The notes under the pieces were generated by a model that had not been told where the DNA came from, made no database searches, and was given only the letters and a program-made list of their open reading frames with translations. The position numbers and the translations under genes are program-made. DNA of 64,000 nucleotides, taken from Radiobacillus deserti (GTDB lineage Bacteria; Bacillota; Bacilli; Bacillales; Amphibacillaceae). The stretch lies in the NCBI RefSeq assembly GCF_007301515.1, contig NZ_CP041666.1, forward strand, positions 1,488,001 through 1,552,000. Reading direction: 5' to 3'. The first letter of the stretch is position 1, and each line of letters begins with the position of its first letter. Positions 43,513 to 52,416 of this stretch are shown here, piece by piece.

Positions 43513-44268
43513 ATGAACGGTATTTTTTCTACGGATAAAGGGCAAGTGCGAAACCATAATGAGGATTCAGGTGGATTATTTTATAATAAGTCCAATCAAT
43601 TGCTAGCAGTTATAGCAGATGGGATGGGTGGTCATAAAGCTGGAGATGTTGCCAGTCAAATGGCAACCCAGGGACTGCGTGATAAGTGGGAACAACATGC
43701 TGCTATTCCTTCACCTGATGAAGCAGAAACATGGCTTCGAACGTCCATAACGGACATAAATGAAAAGGTGTACCTCTATTCACAAGAAAATGAAGAATGT
43801 AAAGGGATGGGGACCACGATTGTTGCGGCCATTTGCACGGATGAATTTGTGACAGTTGCTCATATCGGGGACAGCCGTTGCTATTTAGCTAATAAGCAAG
43901 GCTTTAAACAAATAACGGAAGACCATTCTTTAGTAAATGAACTTGTTCGTTCAGGTCAAATAACCAAAGATGATGCTGAACATCATCCCCGAAAAAATGT
44001 TTTATTAAAAGCGCTTGGTACGGAGCAAACTGTAGGAATGGATGTTCAATCCATTGGCTGGGATAAGAATAATAAGCTTTTGCTATGTTCAGACGGTCTT
44101 TCCAATAAAATTGAAGAGAACGAATTACAAGTTTTTTTAGAAGAGGAAGTTTCCCTTCAAGAAATGGCCGAGAAACTAGTGAACCTAGCAAATGAGCGAG
44201 GCGGCGAAGATAATATTTCATTAGTATTAGTAGCGTATGACGGCACTGCGGAAGAAGGTGACGCCTAG
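43513..44268 (+). CDS. prpC: PP2C-type protein phosphatase PrpC
   Basis: 251-aa Mn-dependent Ser/Thr phosphatase that reverses PrkC phosphorylation. Metal motifs are RNHNEDSGG, VIADGMGGHKAGDVAS, AHIGDSRCY, LLCSDGLSNKI and RGGEDNISLV. ATG at 43513 is favoured over 43504 because AGGAGA is ten bases upstream and the N terminus matches B. subtilis PrpC. The prkC start GTG overlaps its stop by one base. Confidence 0.94.
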   Translation: MNGIFSTDKGQVRNHNEDSGGLFYNKSNQLLAVIADGMGGHKAGDVASQMATQGLRDKWEQHAAIPSPDEAETWLRTSITDINEKVYLYSQENEECKGMGTTIVAAICTDEFVTVAHIGDSRCYLANKQGFKQITEDHSLVNELVRSGQITKDDAEHHPRKNVLLKALGTEQTVGMDVQSIGWDKNNKLLLCSDGLSNKIEENELQVFLEEEVSLQEMAEKLVNLANERGGEDNISLVLVAYDGTAEEGDA

Positions 44269-46268
44269 TGCTAACTGGTAGGACACTGAACGATCGTTAC
44301 AAGATCCAAGAAGCAATTGGCGGAGGTGGAATGGCCAACGTTTACCTGGCGCGAGACCTCATTCTGGATCGGGATGTAGCGATTAAAGTACTTCGATTAG
44401 AATATGCCAATGACGATGAGTTTATTGCTCGTTTTCATAGAGAAGCTCAAGCAGCCACAAGTCTTTCGCATCCGAATATCGTAAACATATATGATGTGGG
44501 TGAAGAAGACGGGATTTACTTCATGGCAATGGAATATGTTGATGGAATGACCCTTAAGAAGTATATTCAAACCTACGGTCCTGTTGATGTGGAAGAATCT
44601 ATTGATATTATGAAACAATTGACATCCGCAATGGCTCATGCCCACGCAAATGATATTGTTCACCGAGATATAAAGCCACAAAATATCCTAATTGATCAAT
44701 ACGGTCAAGTGAAGGTTACGGATTTTGGAATTGCGGTCGCTTTGTCGGCTACATCATTAACACAAACCAATTCCGTACTAGGCTCGGTCCACTATTTATC
44801 GCCAGAGCAAGCAAGAGGTGGAATGGCAACGAAGAAGTCTGATGTGTATTCATTAGGAATTGTGTTTTTCGAACTATTAACCGGTCGACTCCCGTTTTCT
44901 GGACAAACAGCTGTATCTATTGCGTTGAAGCACCTACAAACAGAGACTCCTTCTATTAGAAGATGGCTACCTGAGGTTCCACAAAGTGTGGAAAATATCG
45001 TATTGAAATCTACATCTAAGGATCCATTCCTTCGGTACGAAAATGTTTATGATATGGAAATGGATTTAGAAACGGCATTAGAGCCTGACCGGATTCATGA
45101 ACCGAAATTTTCACCCCCTATCGATTCAGGGGAGGAGACAAAAGCTATACCAATTATCCGAGATAACAATTTTCGAAATAAATCAAAACAAGATACACTC
45201 ATTCACGATACAAAAAATCATACCTTACATAGCAATGGAGCAGAAGAGAAACCAAAAAACACCCGAAAGAAAAAACGGAAAAAAGTAATTATTTGGATAT
45301 CTTCCATCCTTGTTGTTCTGTTAGGTGCGTTTATTGCTGCTCTATTTATCCTACCGACTTTATTTCAGCCTGAAGATGTAAAAATTCCTGACGTTGCTGG
45401 AAAGAAATATGAAGAAGCACAAGATCAGTTGAAGCAACTGAATCTAGAAGTTTCCGAAGAAGAAATGTATTCGGATGAAGTGCCAGAGGGATATGTTGTA
45501 AAAACCGATCCTAAAGCAGGGATGCAAGTAAAAGAAGGTTCAAACATTACTGTTTTTACTAGTCAGGGACAAGAAAAAGTAGAATTTGAAGATTATGTTG
45601 GCAGGGATTCGAGCCAAGTGGAAAACTTACTTACACAGCTAGGCTATAAAGAAGTTATTCTTTATGAAAAGTTTTCAGATGAACCTGAAGGACAAATAAT
45701 AACACAGATTCAACCGCAACCGGGAACAGAAGTTGTACCAGAAGATACTAATGTCATTTTTGAAGTAAGTAAAGGACCAGAATTAGTAACATTACAAAGT
45801 CTAAAAGGCATGTCTGAAGCAGAGGCTACATCCTATTTATCCAATCAAGGTTTATCTGTAGATGTTTCAGAGGAAAATCATGACTCGGTTTCGAAGGGAA
45901 ATGTTATTAGTCAAAGTCCTAGTGCTGGAGAAGAGGTAGAAAAGGGCTCTGTTGTGGAAATCGTCATTTCCAAGGGACCAAAAGAGCTTCCACCAATAAA
46001 CCATACGGTAAGTGTGACGGTTCCTTATACAGGAGACAAGGGGAATGACAAAGATAATGGTAAAAAAGAAAAGCAAACAGTAAATATCTATGTTGGGGAT
46101 ATGAATAATGACATAACGCAACTGTATAACCAACGGACCATTACAAAGAATGAAACGATTGAGATTAAGTTAACTATACCGCCAAACGGTTCTGCACAAT
46201 ATAAGGTAATGCGGGAAGATGAAGTGGTTGTGGATAAGACTGTATCCTATAAAGACGTGAAAGGGTGA
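44268..46268 (+). CDS. prkC: PASTA-domain Ser/Thr protein kinase PrkC
   Basis: 666-aa membrane kinase that senses muropeptides and controls growth and spore germination. The kinase domain (about 10-270) has GGGGMANVYLARD, the VAIKVLRLEY lysine, HRDIKPQNIL and DFGIAVAL. A basic juxtamembrane segment precedes one membrane helix (about 345-365). Three extracellular PASTA repeats follow (about 370-570), then a C-terminal beta domain. Confidence 0.96.
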   Translation: MLTGRTLNDRYKIQEAIGGGGMANVYLARDLILDRDVAIKVLRLEYANDDEFIARFHREAQAATSLSHPNIVNIYDVGEEDGIYFMAMEYVDGMTLKKYIQTYGPVDVEESIDIMKQLTSAMAHAHANDIVHRDIKPQNILIDQYGQVKVTDFGIAVALSATSLTQTNSVLGSVHYLSPEQARGGMATKKSDVYSLGIVFFELLTGRLPFSGQTAVSIALKHLQTETPSIRRWLPEVPQSVENIVLKSTSKDPFLRYENVYDMEMDLETALEPDRIHEPKFSPPIDSGEETKAIPIIRDNNFRNKSKQDTLIHDTKNHTLHSNGAEEKPKNTRKKKRKKVIIWISSILVVLLGAFIAALFILPTLFQPEDVKIPDVAGKKYEEAQDQLKQLNLEVSEEEMYSDEVPEGYVVKTDPKAGMQVKEGSNITVFTSQGQEKVEFEDYVGRDSSQVENLLTQLGYKEVILYEKFSDEPEGQIITQIQPQPGTEVVPEDTNVIFEVSKGPELVTLQSLKGMSEAEATSYLSNQGLSVDVSEENHDSVSKGNVISQSPSAGEEVEKGSVVEIVISKGPKELPPINHTVSVTVPYTGDKGNDKDNGKKEKQTVNIYVGDMNNDITQLYNQRTITKNETIEIKLTIPPNGSAQYKVMREDEVVVDKTVSYKDVKG

Positions 46269-46272
46269 GTAA

Positions 46273-47154
46273 ATGGCAGAAGGTAGAATTATAAAAGCGT
46301 TAAGTGGCTTTTATTACGTACAATCCAATAATCGAATATTCCAATGTCGGGGCAGAGGTGTTTTCCGTAAAAATAAGGTAACCCCTTTAGTTGGAGATAT
46401 GGTGGATTTCGATGAGAGTAATCCAGGTGAGGGATATATTCAAAATGTTCATCCGCGAAAAAATGAGCTTATTCGTCCTCCAATTGCGAATATCGATCAA
46501 GCGGTTATTGTTACTTCTGCCTCTCAGCCCGACTTTAGTACGCTACTTTTAGACCGGTTTTTAGTATTAATTGAATCCAAGCATATTCAGCCTATCATTT
46601 TTGTTTCTAAAATGGATTTAGTTTCAGATGAGGAAAAATCTAAAATTCTCCAATGTAAAGAAGAATATGAAAAGATAGGTTATACGTTCAAGCTCATGAC
46701 AACGAAGGAACCAGAGTTAATGAGGGAAATTGTCCCGTACTTTAAGGATAAAATTACCGTTATTGCTGGTCAATCAGGTGTGGGGAAATCATCCATGTTA
46801 AACACGATTAACCCGTTGTTTAATTTAGAAACAAAAGAAATCTCTGAGAGTCTTGGCCGAGGTAAACATACGACAAGACATGTGGAATTATTAGAAGTGA
46901 GTGGTGGACTTGTAGCAGATACTCCTGGTTTTAGTTCACTAGAGTTTAATGAATTAGAATTAGAGGACCTTCCTAGTTGTTTTCCTGAGATGCAAGAGAG
47001 AAGCGATGCCTGTAAGTTCAGAGGCTGCATACATAACAAAGAACCAAAATGCGCAGTGAAACAGGCAGTAGAGGCTGGGGATATTCCTACTTATCGCTAC
47101 GAGCACTACCTATCATTTATTGACGAAATCCAATCGAGAAAGCCGAGGTATTAA
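46273..47154 (+). CDS. rsgA: Ribosome small-subunit GTPase RsgA (CpgA)
   Basis: 293-aa circularly permuted GTPase that helps mature the 30S subunit. The OB domain comes first. G motifs then appear in order G4 (SKMDL), G1 (GQSGVGKSS), G3 (DTPGFSS). The C-terminal zinc motif is CKFRGCIHNKEPKCAVKQAV. It is known as a PrkC substrate in B. subtilis and lies four bases after prkC. Confidence 0.95.
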   Translation: MAEGRIIKALSGFYYVQSNNRIFQCRGRGVFRKNKVTPLVGDMVDFDESNPGEGYIQNVHPRKNELIRPPIANIDQAVIVTSASQPDFSTLLLDRFLVLIESKHIQPIIFVSKMDLVSDEEKSKILQCKEEYEKIGYTFKLMTTKEPELMREIVPYFKDKITVIAGQSGVGKSSMLNTINPLFNLETKEISESLGRGKHTTRHVELLEVSGGLVADTPGFSSLEFNELELEDLPSCFPEMQERSDACKFRGCIHNKEPKCAVKQAVEAGDIPTYRYEHYLSFIDEIQSRKPRY

Positions 47155-47156
47155 TC

Positions 47157-47804
47157 ATGGTGAAAATTGCACCTTCCATTTTGTCCGCCGATTTTTCTAT
47201 CTTAAAAGAGGAGATTCAAGATGTAGAAAAAGGTGGAGCTGATTATATCCATGTGGATGCAATGGATGGACACTTTGTTCCTAACCTAACTATTGGTCCG
47301 CTTATCGTGGATGCGATACGACCAACTACGAAGCTACCACTGGATGTCCATCTTATGATTCAAAATCCTGACCCGTATATTCCAGACTTTGCAAAGGCTG
47401 GAGCAGATATTATTTCCGTACACCAAGAGGCGTGTCCACACTTACATCGAACGATTCACCTAATTAAGGATCAAGGTGTAAAAGCCGGAGTAGTCATTAA
47501 TCCTGGTACTTCAGTTGATGCAATTAAGCCGATTCTTTCAGATGTGGATTTAGTTTTATTAATGACTGTCAATCCGGGATTTGGTGGCCAGTCCTTTATC
47601 TCTAGTGTTTTGCCTAAGATGAAAGAAGTCGCTCAATTAAGAGAACTGCTGGATGTGCATTACGAAATAGAAGTGGATGGTGGAGTGAATGCGACGACTG
47701 CTAAGCTTTGTATGGAAGCTGGTGCAGACGTTTTAGTTGCAGGTAGTGCAATATTTGGACAGACAGACAGACAGCAAGCCATTCAGTCAATTCGTAGTAA
47801 GTAA
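47157..47804 (+). CDS. rpe: Ribulose-phosphate 3-epimerase
   Basis: 215-aa TIM-barrel metalloenzyme interconverting ribulose 5-phosphate and xylulose 5-phosphate. Motifs include APSILSADF, DYIHVDAMDGHFVPNLTIG, LDVHLMI, MTVNPGFGGQ and EVDGGVNATTA. It follows rsgA by two bases and ends in a terminator. Confidence 0.96.
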   Translation: MVKIAPSILSADFSILKEEIQDVEKGGADYIHVDAMDGHFVPNLTIGPLIVDAIRPTTKLPLDVHLMIQNPDPYIPDFAKAGADIISVHQEACPHLHRTIHLIKDQGVKAGVVINPGTSVDAIKPILSDVDLVLLMTVNPGFGGQSFISSVLPKMKEVAQLRELLDVHYEIEVDGGVNATTAKLCMEAGADVLVAGSAIFGQTDRQQAIQSIRSK

Positions 47805-47809
47805 AAGAA

Positions 47810-47836
47810 AAGGTTGCCATTTGGCAACCTTCTTTC
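47810..47836 (+). terminator. Intrinsic terminator after rpe
   Basis: AAGGTTGCC and GGCAACCTT form a 9-bp stem with an ATTT loop and a short T-rich tail. thiN starts 18 bases later, so it may be partial. Confidence 0.65.
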
Positions 47837-47853
47837 AGTTTGGAGGGGATTTT

Positions 47854-48507
47854 ATGGAACCAGTAATTGGAATCGTGGCAGGTGGTCCAAGGAGCCACCT
47901 ACCTTCTTTAAAACAATATGATTCAACTGTTACTATTTGGATTGGTGTCGATAGAGGAGCGTTATATTTATTGGAGGAAGGAATCCATCCACAGATCGCA
48001 ATTGGAGATTTTGATTCGGTATCAGATGAAGAACGGAATAGGATAATGTCACACGTATCTGATTATCTTGCATATCCTATAGAAAAGGATGAAACTGACT
48101 TAGAGTTAGCTGTAGAGAAAGCCGTCTCCCTTCAACCAGGTGCTATTTTGTTCTTCGGGGTTACGGGAGGGAGATTGGATCATAGTTTAGCAAATGTTCA
48201 ATTGCTTATGACATTATGGAAACGTAATATTTTTTCTAAAATGATTGATATTGGGAATATCCTAGAAATCCAAGGACCTGGTACTCATGTGATAATGAAA
48301 GATGAACATCATCCTAATATTTCATTTATTCCGTTTACCGAACAAGTTGTAGGCATAACTTTGGAAGGTTTCTACTATAAATTAACTAATAGAACTATTA
48401 CTTGGGGATCTACGTTGTGTATTTCAAACAAGCTTATTTCAGAAAAAGGTACTTTTTCTTTTAAGGAAGGCATACTAATAGTAATAAAGAGTAGAGATGT
48501 CCTTTAA
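47854..48507 (+). CDS. thiN: Thiamine pyrophosphokinase
   Basis: 217-aa enzyme that makes thiamine pyrophosphate from thiamine and ATP. The N domain has GIVAGGPRSHLP, IGVDRGALYLLEEG, AIGDFDSVS, and KDETDLELAVEKA; the C-terminal beta domain binds thiamine. ATG at 47854 follows GGAGGGG. It lies between rpe and spoVM as in B. subtilis. Confidence 0.93.
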   Translation: MEPVIGIVAGGPRSHLPSLKQYDSTVTIWIGVDRGALYLLEEGIHPQIAIGDFDSVSDEERNRIMSHVSDYLAYPIEKDETDLELAVEKAVSLQPGAILFFGVTGGRLDHSLANVQLLMTLWKRNIFSKMIDIGNILEIQGPGTHVIMKDEHHPNISFIPFTEQVVGITLEGFYYKLTNRTITWGSTLCISNKLISEKGTFSFKEGILIVIKSRDVL

Positions 48508-48541
48508 ATCAGTGGATTACATTGCGTAGAACTTATATGAC

Positions 48542-48571
48542 TCATATTTTAAATTTCTTACCAGCTACCAT
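48542..48571 (+). promoter_or_regulatory. Possible sigma-E promoter of spoVM
   Basis: TCATATT (48542-48548) and GCTACCAT (48564-48571), 15 bases apart, match the sigma-E elements at 5-6 of 7 and 5 of 8 positions. It lies 57 bases before spoVM, which is under sigma-E control in B. subtilis. Confidence 0.4.
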
Positions 48572-48627
48572 TTAAGTATGGCAGTTTCATTTATTGCGAT
48601 TTGTAGAAGAGGAGGGGGAACAATACT

Positions 48628-48708
48628 ATGAAATTTTATACCTTTAAACTCCCGAGGTTCATTGGTGGCTTTGTGCGTGCAATCATTGGAACATTCAAAA
48701 AAGACTAA
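48628..48708 (+). CDS. spoVM: Stage V sporulation protein M
   Basis: 26-aa amphipathic helical peptide, too short for routine ORF finding. It starts MKFYTFKLPRFIGG and ends GTFKKD, with the conserved Pro9 and the basic tail of B. subtilis SpoVM. It binds the positively curved forespore membrane and recruits the coat ATPase SpoIVA. The ribosome-binding site AGGAGGGGG is strong. Its position between thiN and rpmB is conserved. Confidence 0.95.
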   Translation: MKFYTFKLPRFIGGFVRAIIGTFKKD

Positions 48709-48872
48709 TGGACAGAGTAGGGATGTAGCAAAATGGACGGAAGACTCTTTAGTAGGCTTATAAGTCTTCTTGGCTTTAGCGATTCTCTTCTTTACCTGTC
48801 AGGAAGGTCGAAATATGCAGCTACATCTGAAACGAACTTAGCCTCCAAGCAATTGTGTGGTACATGGACATA

Positions 48873-48907
48873 CAAAAAAGACACCCGGTAAAAGGGTGTC
48901 TTTTTTG
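48873..48907. terminator. Bidirectional terminator between spoVM and rpmB
   Basis: AAAAAAGACACCC and GGGTGTCTTTTTT form a perfect stem with A- and T-runs, so it works on both strands for spoVM and the converging rpmB. Confidence 0.9.
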
Positions 48908-48950
48908 CAAAAGATATATTTCTTTTCTCATGTCTAGTTGTTAACACAAA

Positions 48951-49139
48951 TTAAACGCGTTCTACTTTGCCTGATTTAAGAGCACGAGCAGATACATAAA
49001 CACGCTTAGGTTTTCCGTCAACCATAATGCGTACTTTTTGAACGTTAGCTTTCCAGTTACGTTTGTTAGCGTTCATGGCATGAGAACGGCTGTTACCTGA
49101 AGTAGTTTTACGGCCTGTTACAACACATTTGCGTCCCAT
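48951..49139 (-). CDS. rpmB: 50S ribosomal protein L28
   Basis: 62-aa ribosomal protein with [20 protein letters not shown] and the conserved [19 protein letters not shown] and KSGKVERV ending. GGAGGG precedes ATG on the minus strand. It is one of few minus-strand genes here, again as in B. subtilis. Confidence 0.96.
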   Translation of the reverse strand: MGRKCVVTGRKTTSGNSRSHAMNANKRNWKANVQKVRIMVDGKPKRVYVSARALKSGKVERV

Positions 49140-49469
49140 GTTTATCCCTCCTAATGACCATGTATAACTTTACATACTATAACAATTTACCATAAGGGTA
49201 ACATAATTGCAATGATTCCTTTCAAGAAATCTTACTTGACAGAAACACAGAATTCGTCCATTGTATAAAGGGGTTATTTGTCCAACTAAGTAAATTTTTA
49301 CATGAACAGAGGGTTATTTGAATAAATATGATTATTGTCTGAAGTCCATGTTCAAGATAGGTAACAAGCAGACTTGACCTTCTACATAATTGGTGGAACT
49401 GCTTTCAGTTTTGTTCTTGTTATAGTAAAATATCACTAACTTAAGGATAAGGTGAAGGAGGATTCATTT
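49140..49469 (+). other. 330-base intergenic region between divergent rpmB and the asp23-family gene
   Basis: It contains no convincing gene. TGTTATAGT at 49418-49426 is an extended -10 element that may start the asp23-fakA transcript; no good -35 is seen. The rest is AT-rich and I see no terminator or repeat in it. Confidence 0.5.
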
Positions 49470-49829
49470 ATGTCCATAGAATTGAACACGAATGATGGTC
49501 AGATTACAATTACGAACGAGGTTATTTCCACAATAGCTGGTGGTGCCGCGATTGAATGCTACGGTATTATAGGTATGGCAACTAAAAACCAGCTTAGAGA
49601 CGGAATAGCAGAGATTCTCCGTAAAGAAAATTTCTCGAAGGGTGTCGTTGTTCGTCAAGATGAGGATCGACTTCACATTGATATGTATATTATCGTAAGC
49701 TACGGTACGAAAATATCAGAAGTAGCTCATAATGTTCAGTCTCAAGTGAAATATACACTGGATAAAACTCTCGGTCTTTCTATAAGCTCTGTGAATATTT
49801 TTATTCAAGGAGTCCGGGTTGTTCAATAG
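49470..49829 (+). CDS. yloU: Asp23/Gls24-family protein (YloU)
   Basis: 119-aa protein of the Asp23 family, linked to envelope stress and membrane-associated in other Firmicutes. It shows GQITITNEVISTIAGGAAIECYG near residues 10-32 and a C-terminal KTLGLSISSVNIFIQGVRVV. The ribosome-binding site AAGGAGG precedes ATG 49470. It sits just upstream of fakA in Bacillus; a functional link between the two is not proven. Confidence 0.9.
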   Translation: MSIELNTNDGQITITNEVISTIAGGAAIECYGIIGMATKNQLRDGIAEILRKENFSKGVVVRQDEDRLHIDMYIIVSYGTKISEVAHNVQSQVKYTLDKTLGLSISSVNIFIQGVRVVQ

Positions 49830-49903
49830 AAGGCATAACAATGACTAGCCAATGGAAAGCTGAAGATAAGGATAGACGGTTGTAGATGAAGGAGGAAGTT
49901 GTA

Positions 49904-51568
49904 GTGACGTTAAGAACGTTAGATGGAACTACTTTTGCACAAATGGTACTCTCTGGAGCCCACCATTTAACGAACAACGCCCAAATGATTGATTCATTAA
50001 ACGTTTTCCCGGTTCCCGACGGAGATACAGGGACGAATATGAATCTTTCTATGACATCTGGAGCAAATGAGGTACGTGAAAATACATCCAATCATGCTGG
50101 AGAGGTTGCCCAATTTCTTGCTAAAGGATTGTTAATGGGTGCTAGAGGAAATTCCGGTGTTATTTTATCCCAATTATTCCGAGGATTTTCTAAGGGAGTA
50201 GAAGGAAAAAAAGAATTAACTGTGGCTGATTTTGCTGAAGGTCTTAATGAAGGTGTGGCAACTGCGTATAAGGCGGTTATGAAGCCTGTAGAAGGAACGA
50301 TTTTGACGGTAGCGAAGGACGCAGCCAAAAAGGCGACAGAAATAAAAGATCAAACTGAGGACCTAATAGAATTTTTAAACCTTGTCATTACAGAGGCAAA
50401 AGCTTCCTTAAGAAGAACTCCAGACCTCTTGCCTGTCCTAAAGGAAGTTGGAGTTGTGGATAGTGGAGGCCAAGGGTTAGTGACCATATATGAAGGCTTC
50501 TATGCGTCTCTAACTGGAGAAGAGTTGCCGGAATCTGCATCTAGTGTAGATTTGAATGATATGGTAAATGCAGAACACCATAAATTAGCTCAAGACTTTA
50601 TGGATACTGCGGATATTGAGTTTGGCTATTGTACCGAATTTATGGTGAAGTTTGAGGACGATAAACTTAAAGATAATCCGTTCGATGAACAAGCATTTCG
50701 AAATGAGCTAGGAGAGCGTGGAGATTCCTTGTTGGTTGTCTCAGATGATGAAATTGTGAAAGTTCACGTTCATGCGGAATATCCAGGAGAAGTTCTTACA
50801 ATAGGTCAACGTTATGGAAGTTTAATCAATCTCAAAATTGAAAATATGAGAGAGCAGCACACTTCGATCGTTGGAGATAAGAAAAAAACTGAAAAACAAA
50901 AGAAGGAAAAAGCAGAATTCGGGATTGTCACCGTAGCAATGGGAGACGGTTTAAAAGAGTTATTAGAGAGCTTAGGAGCATCTGTTGTCATCCAAGGTGG
51001 ACAAACCATGAATCCGAGTACGAAGGATATTACAGAAGCTGTTCAAAAAGCGAATGCTAAAAATGTCCTTATCCTTCCTAACAACAAAAATATTATCATG
51101 GCTGCAGAGCAAGCAGCTGAGTTAGCGAATGATAACGTCGCGGTTGTCCCTACGAAGACAATCCCTCAAGGGATGTCTGCATTACTTGCCTTTCATCCAG
51201 ATGCCTCCTTGGAGGAAAACAGAGGAAGTATGGAGGAAGCAAGTCAGCAAGTAAAAACTGGTCAGGTAACCTATGCAGTACGAGATACACAAATCGACGG
51301 TATGTCTATTGAAAAAGGTAACTTTATGGGGCTTGCCGAAGGTAAAATTGTTGCGACTAACAAAGATAAATTTGAAACTACGAAAGAGTTACTTACTTCG
51401 TTGATTGATGAAGACGATGAAATCATTACCATTCTTCAAGGAGAAGAAGCAAGTGATGAAGAAATCGATCAAATCGTAGCGTTTCTAGAAGAAAAGTATG
51501 AAGACATTGAGGTAGAAGTTCAGACTGGAAACCAACCCATTTACTCTTTTATCTTTGCAATTGAATAA
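49904..51568 (+). CDS. fakA: Fatty acid kinase catalytic subunit FakA (YloV, DAK family)
   Basis: 554-aa kinase that phosphorylates fatty acids held by FakB proteins. The N-terminal DhaL domain (about 1-200) has NVFPVPDGDTGTNMNLSMTSGA and KGLLMGARGNSGVILSQ; a middle domain and a C-terminal DegV/EDD-like domain (about 340-554) follow. GTG at 49904 is chosen, since AAGGAGG at 49889-49895 is its ribosome-binding site; the ATG at 49886 precedes it. Ends at a long hairpin. Confidence 0.92.
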   Translation: MTLRTLDGTTFAQMVLSGAHHLTNNAQMIDSLNVFPVPDGDTGTNMNLSMTSGANEVRENTSNHAGEVAQFLAKGLLMGARGNSGVILSQLFRGFSKGVEGKKELTVADFAEGLNEGVATAYKAVMKPVEGTILTVAKDAAKKATEIKDQTEDLIEFLNLVITEAKASLRRTPDLLPVLKEVGVVDSGGQGLVTIYEGFYASLTGEELPESASSVDLNDMVNAEHHKLAQDFMDTADIEFGYCTEFMVKFEDDKLKDNPFDEQAFRNELGERGDSLLVVSDDEIVKVHVHAEYPGEVLTIGQRYGSLINLKIENMREQHTSIVGDKKKTEKQKKEKAEFGIVTVAMGDGLKELLESLGASVVIQGGQTMNPSTKDITEAVQKANAKNVLILPNNKNIIMAAEQAAELANDNVAVVPTKTIPQGMSALLAFHPDASLEENRGSMEEASQQVKTGQVTYAVRDTQIDGMSIEKGNFMGLAEGKIVATNKDKFETTKELLTSLIDEDDEIITILQGEEASDEEIDQIVAFLEEKYEDIEVEVQTGNQPIYSFIFAIE

Positions 51569-51570
51569 TA

Positions 51571-51620
51571 CATAATAAACCCCTTCTATTTATAAGGATA
51601 GAAGGGGTTTATTATGTGAA
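51571..51620. terminator. 19-bp perfect hairpin terminator after fakA
   Basis: CATAATAAACCCCTTCTAT (51571-51589) and its exact reverse complement (51598-51616) flank an 8-base loop. The right arm ends in a T-rich stretch, and the left arm is symmetrical, so it could work on both strands. Confidence 0.85.
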
Positions 51621-51735
51621 ATGAAAAAATAAAAAACGAATATTCAGAAAAAAACAAACTTACTCTAATGGCTTTAGTTCTTTTAGGTGAGCAGTTATAC
51701 TTAAAGTAAGCGGAAACAAGAAGGGGGAGGTTGCG

Positions 51736-52398
51736 GTGAAATATAAATCCGTATTTGATATTATAGGTCCGGTCATGATTGGGCCGTCCAGCTCTCACAC
51801 CGCAGGTGCAGCACGAATTGGAAGAGCAGCAAGAAATCTTTTTGGTAAAGAGCCGGAATGGGCAGATATTTATTTTTATGGGTCTTTTGCAAAGACGTAT
51901 AGAGGACATGGCACAGATGTTGCAACAGTTGGTGGATTACTTGATTTTGATACTGATGATATCCGTATGAGAGATTCAATAGATATTGTCGAGTCCAGAG
52001 GAATGAAAATTCGTTTCTTTGAAGACGAAGCATCAACCGAACATCCTAATACGGCTCGAATAAAACTAGGCAGTGGAGAAGAAGTATTTGAGCTTGTTGG
52101 GATATCGATAGGTGGTGGAAAAGTGGAAATTACAGAGCTGAATGGCTTTGATTTACATCTTTCAGGGAATCACCCAGCAATCCTAGTCATGCATAATGAT
52201 CGTTTTGGAGCTATTGCTTCGGTTGCTAATATATTGGCAAAATATGAAATTAATATTGGGAGAATGGAAGTTTCCAGAAAAGATGTTGGGAAAGAAGCCC
52301 TAATGACCATAGAGGTTGATCAAAACGTAGAAGATAACATCTTAGAAGAATTAAAGGCAGCCGACCACATTTTACAGGTTTCTAAAATTGTGGATTAA
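51736..52398 (+). CDS. sdaAB: L-serine dehydratase, beta subunit
   Basis: 220-aa subunit of the iron-sulfur serine deaminase that turns serine into pyruvate and ammonia. The N domain has DIIGPVMIGPSSSHTAGAARIG, which binds at the active site. A C-terminal ACT domain (about 148-218) has NHPAILVMHNDRFGAIASVANIL. GTG start follows GGGGGAGG. The alpha subunit follows after 18 bases. Confidence 0.94.
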   Translation: MKYKSVFDIIGPVMIGPSSSHTAGAARIGRAARNLFGKEPEWADIYFYGSFAKTYRGHGTDVATVGGLLDFDTDDIRMRDSIDIVESRGMKIRFFEDEASTEHPNTARIKLGSGEEVFELVGISIGGGKVEITELNGFDLHLSGNHPAILVMHNDRFGAIASVANILAKYEINIGRMEVSRKDVGKEALMTIEVDQNVEDNILEELKAADHILQVSKIVD

Positions 52399-52416
52399 TT
52401 GGAAAGGGGTTAGAAT

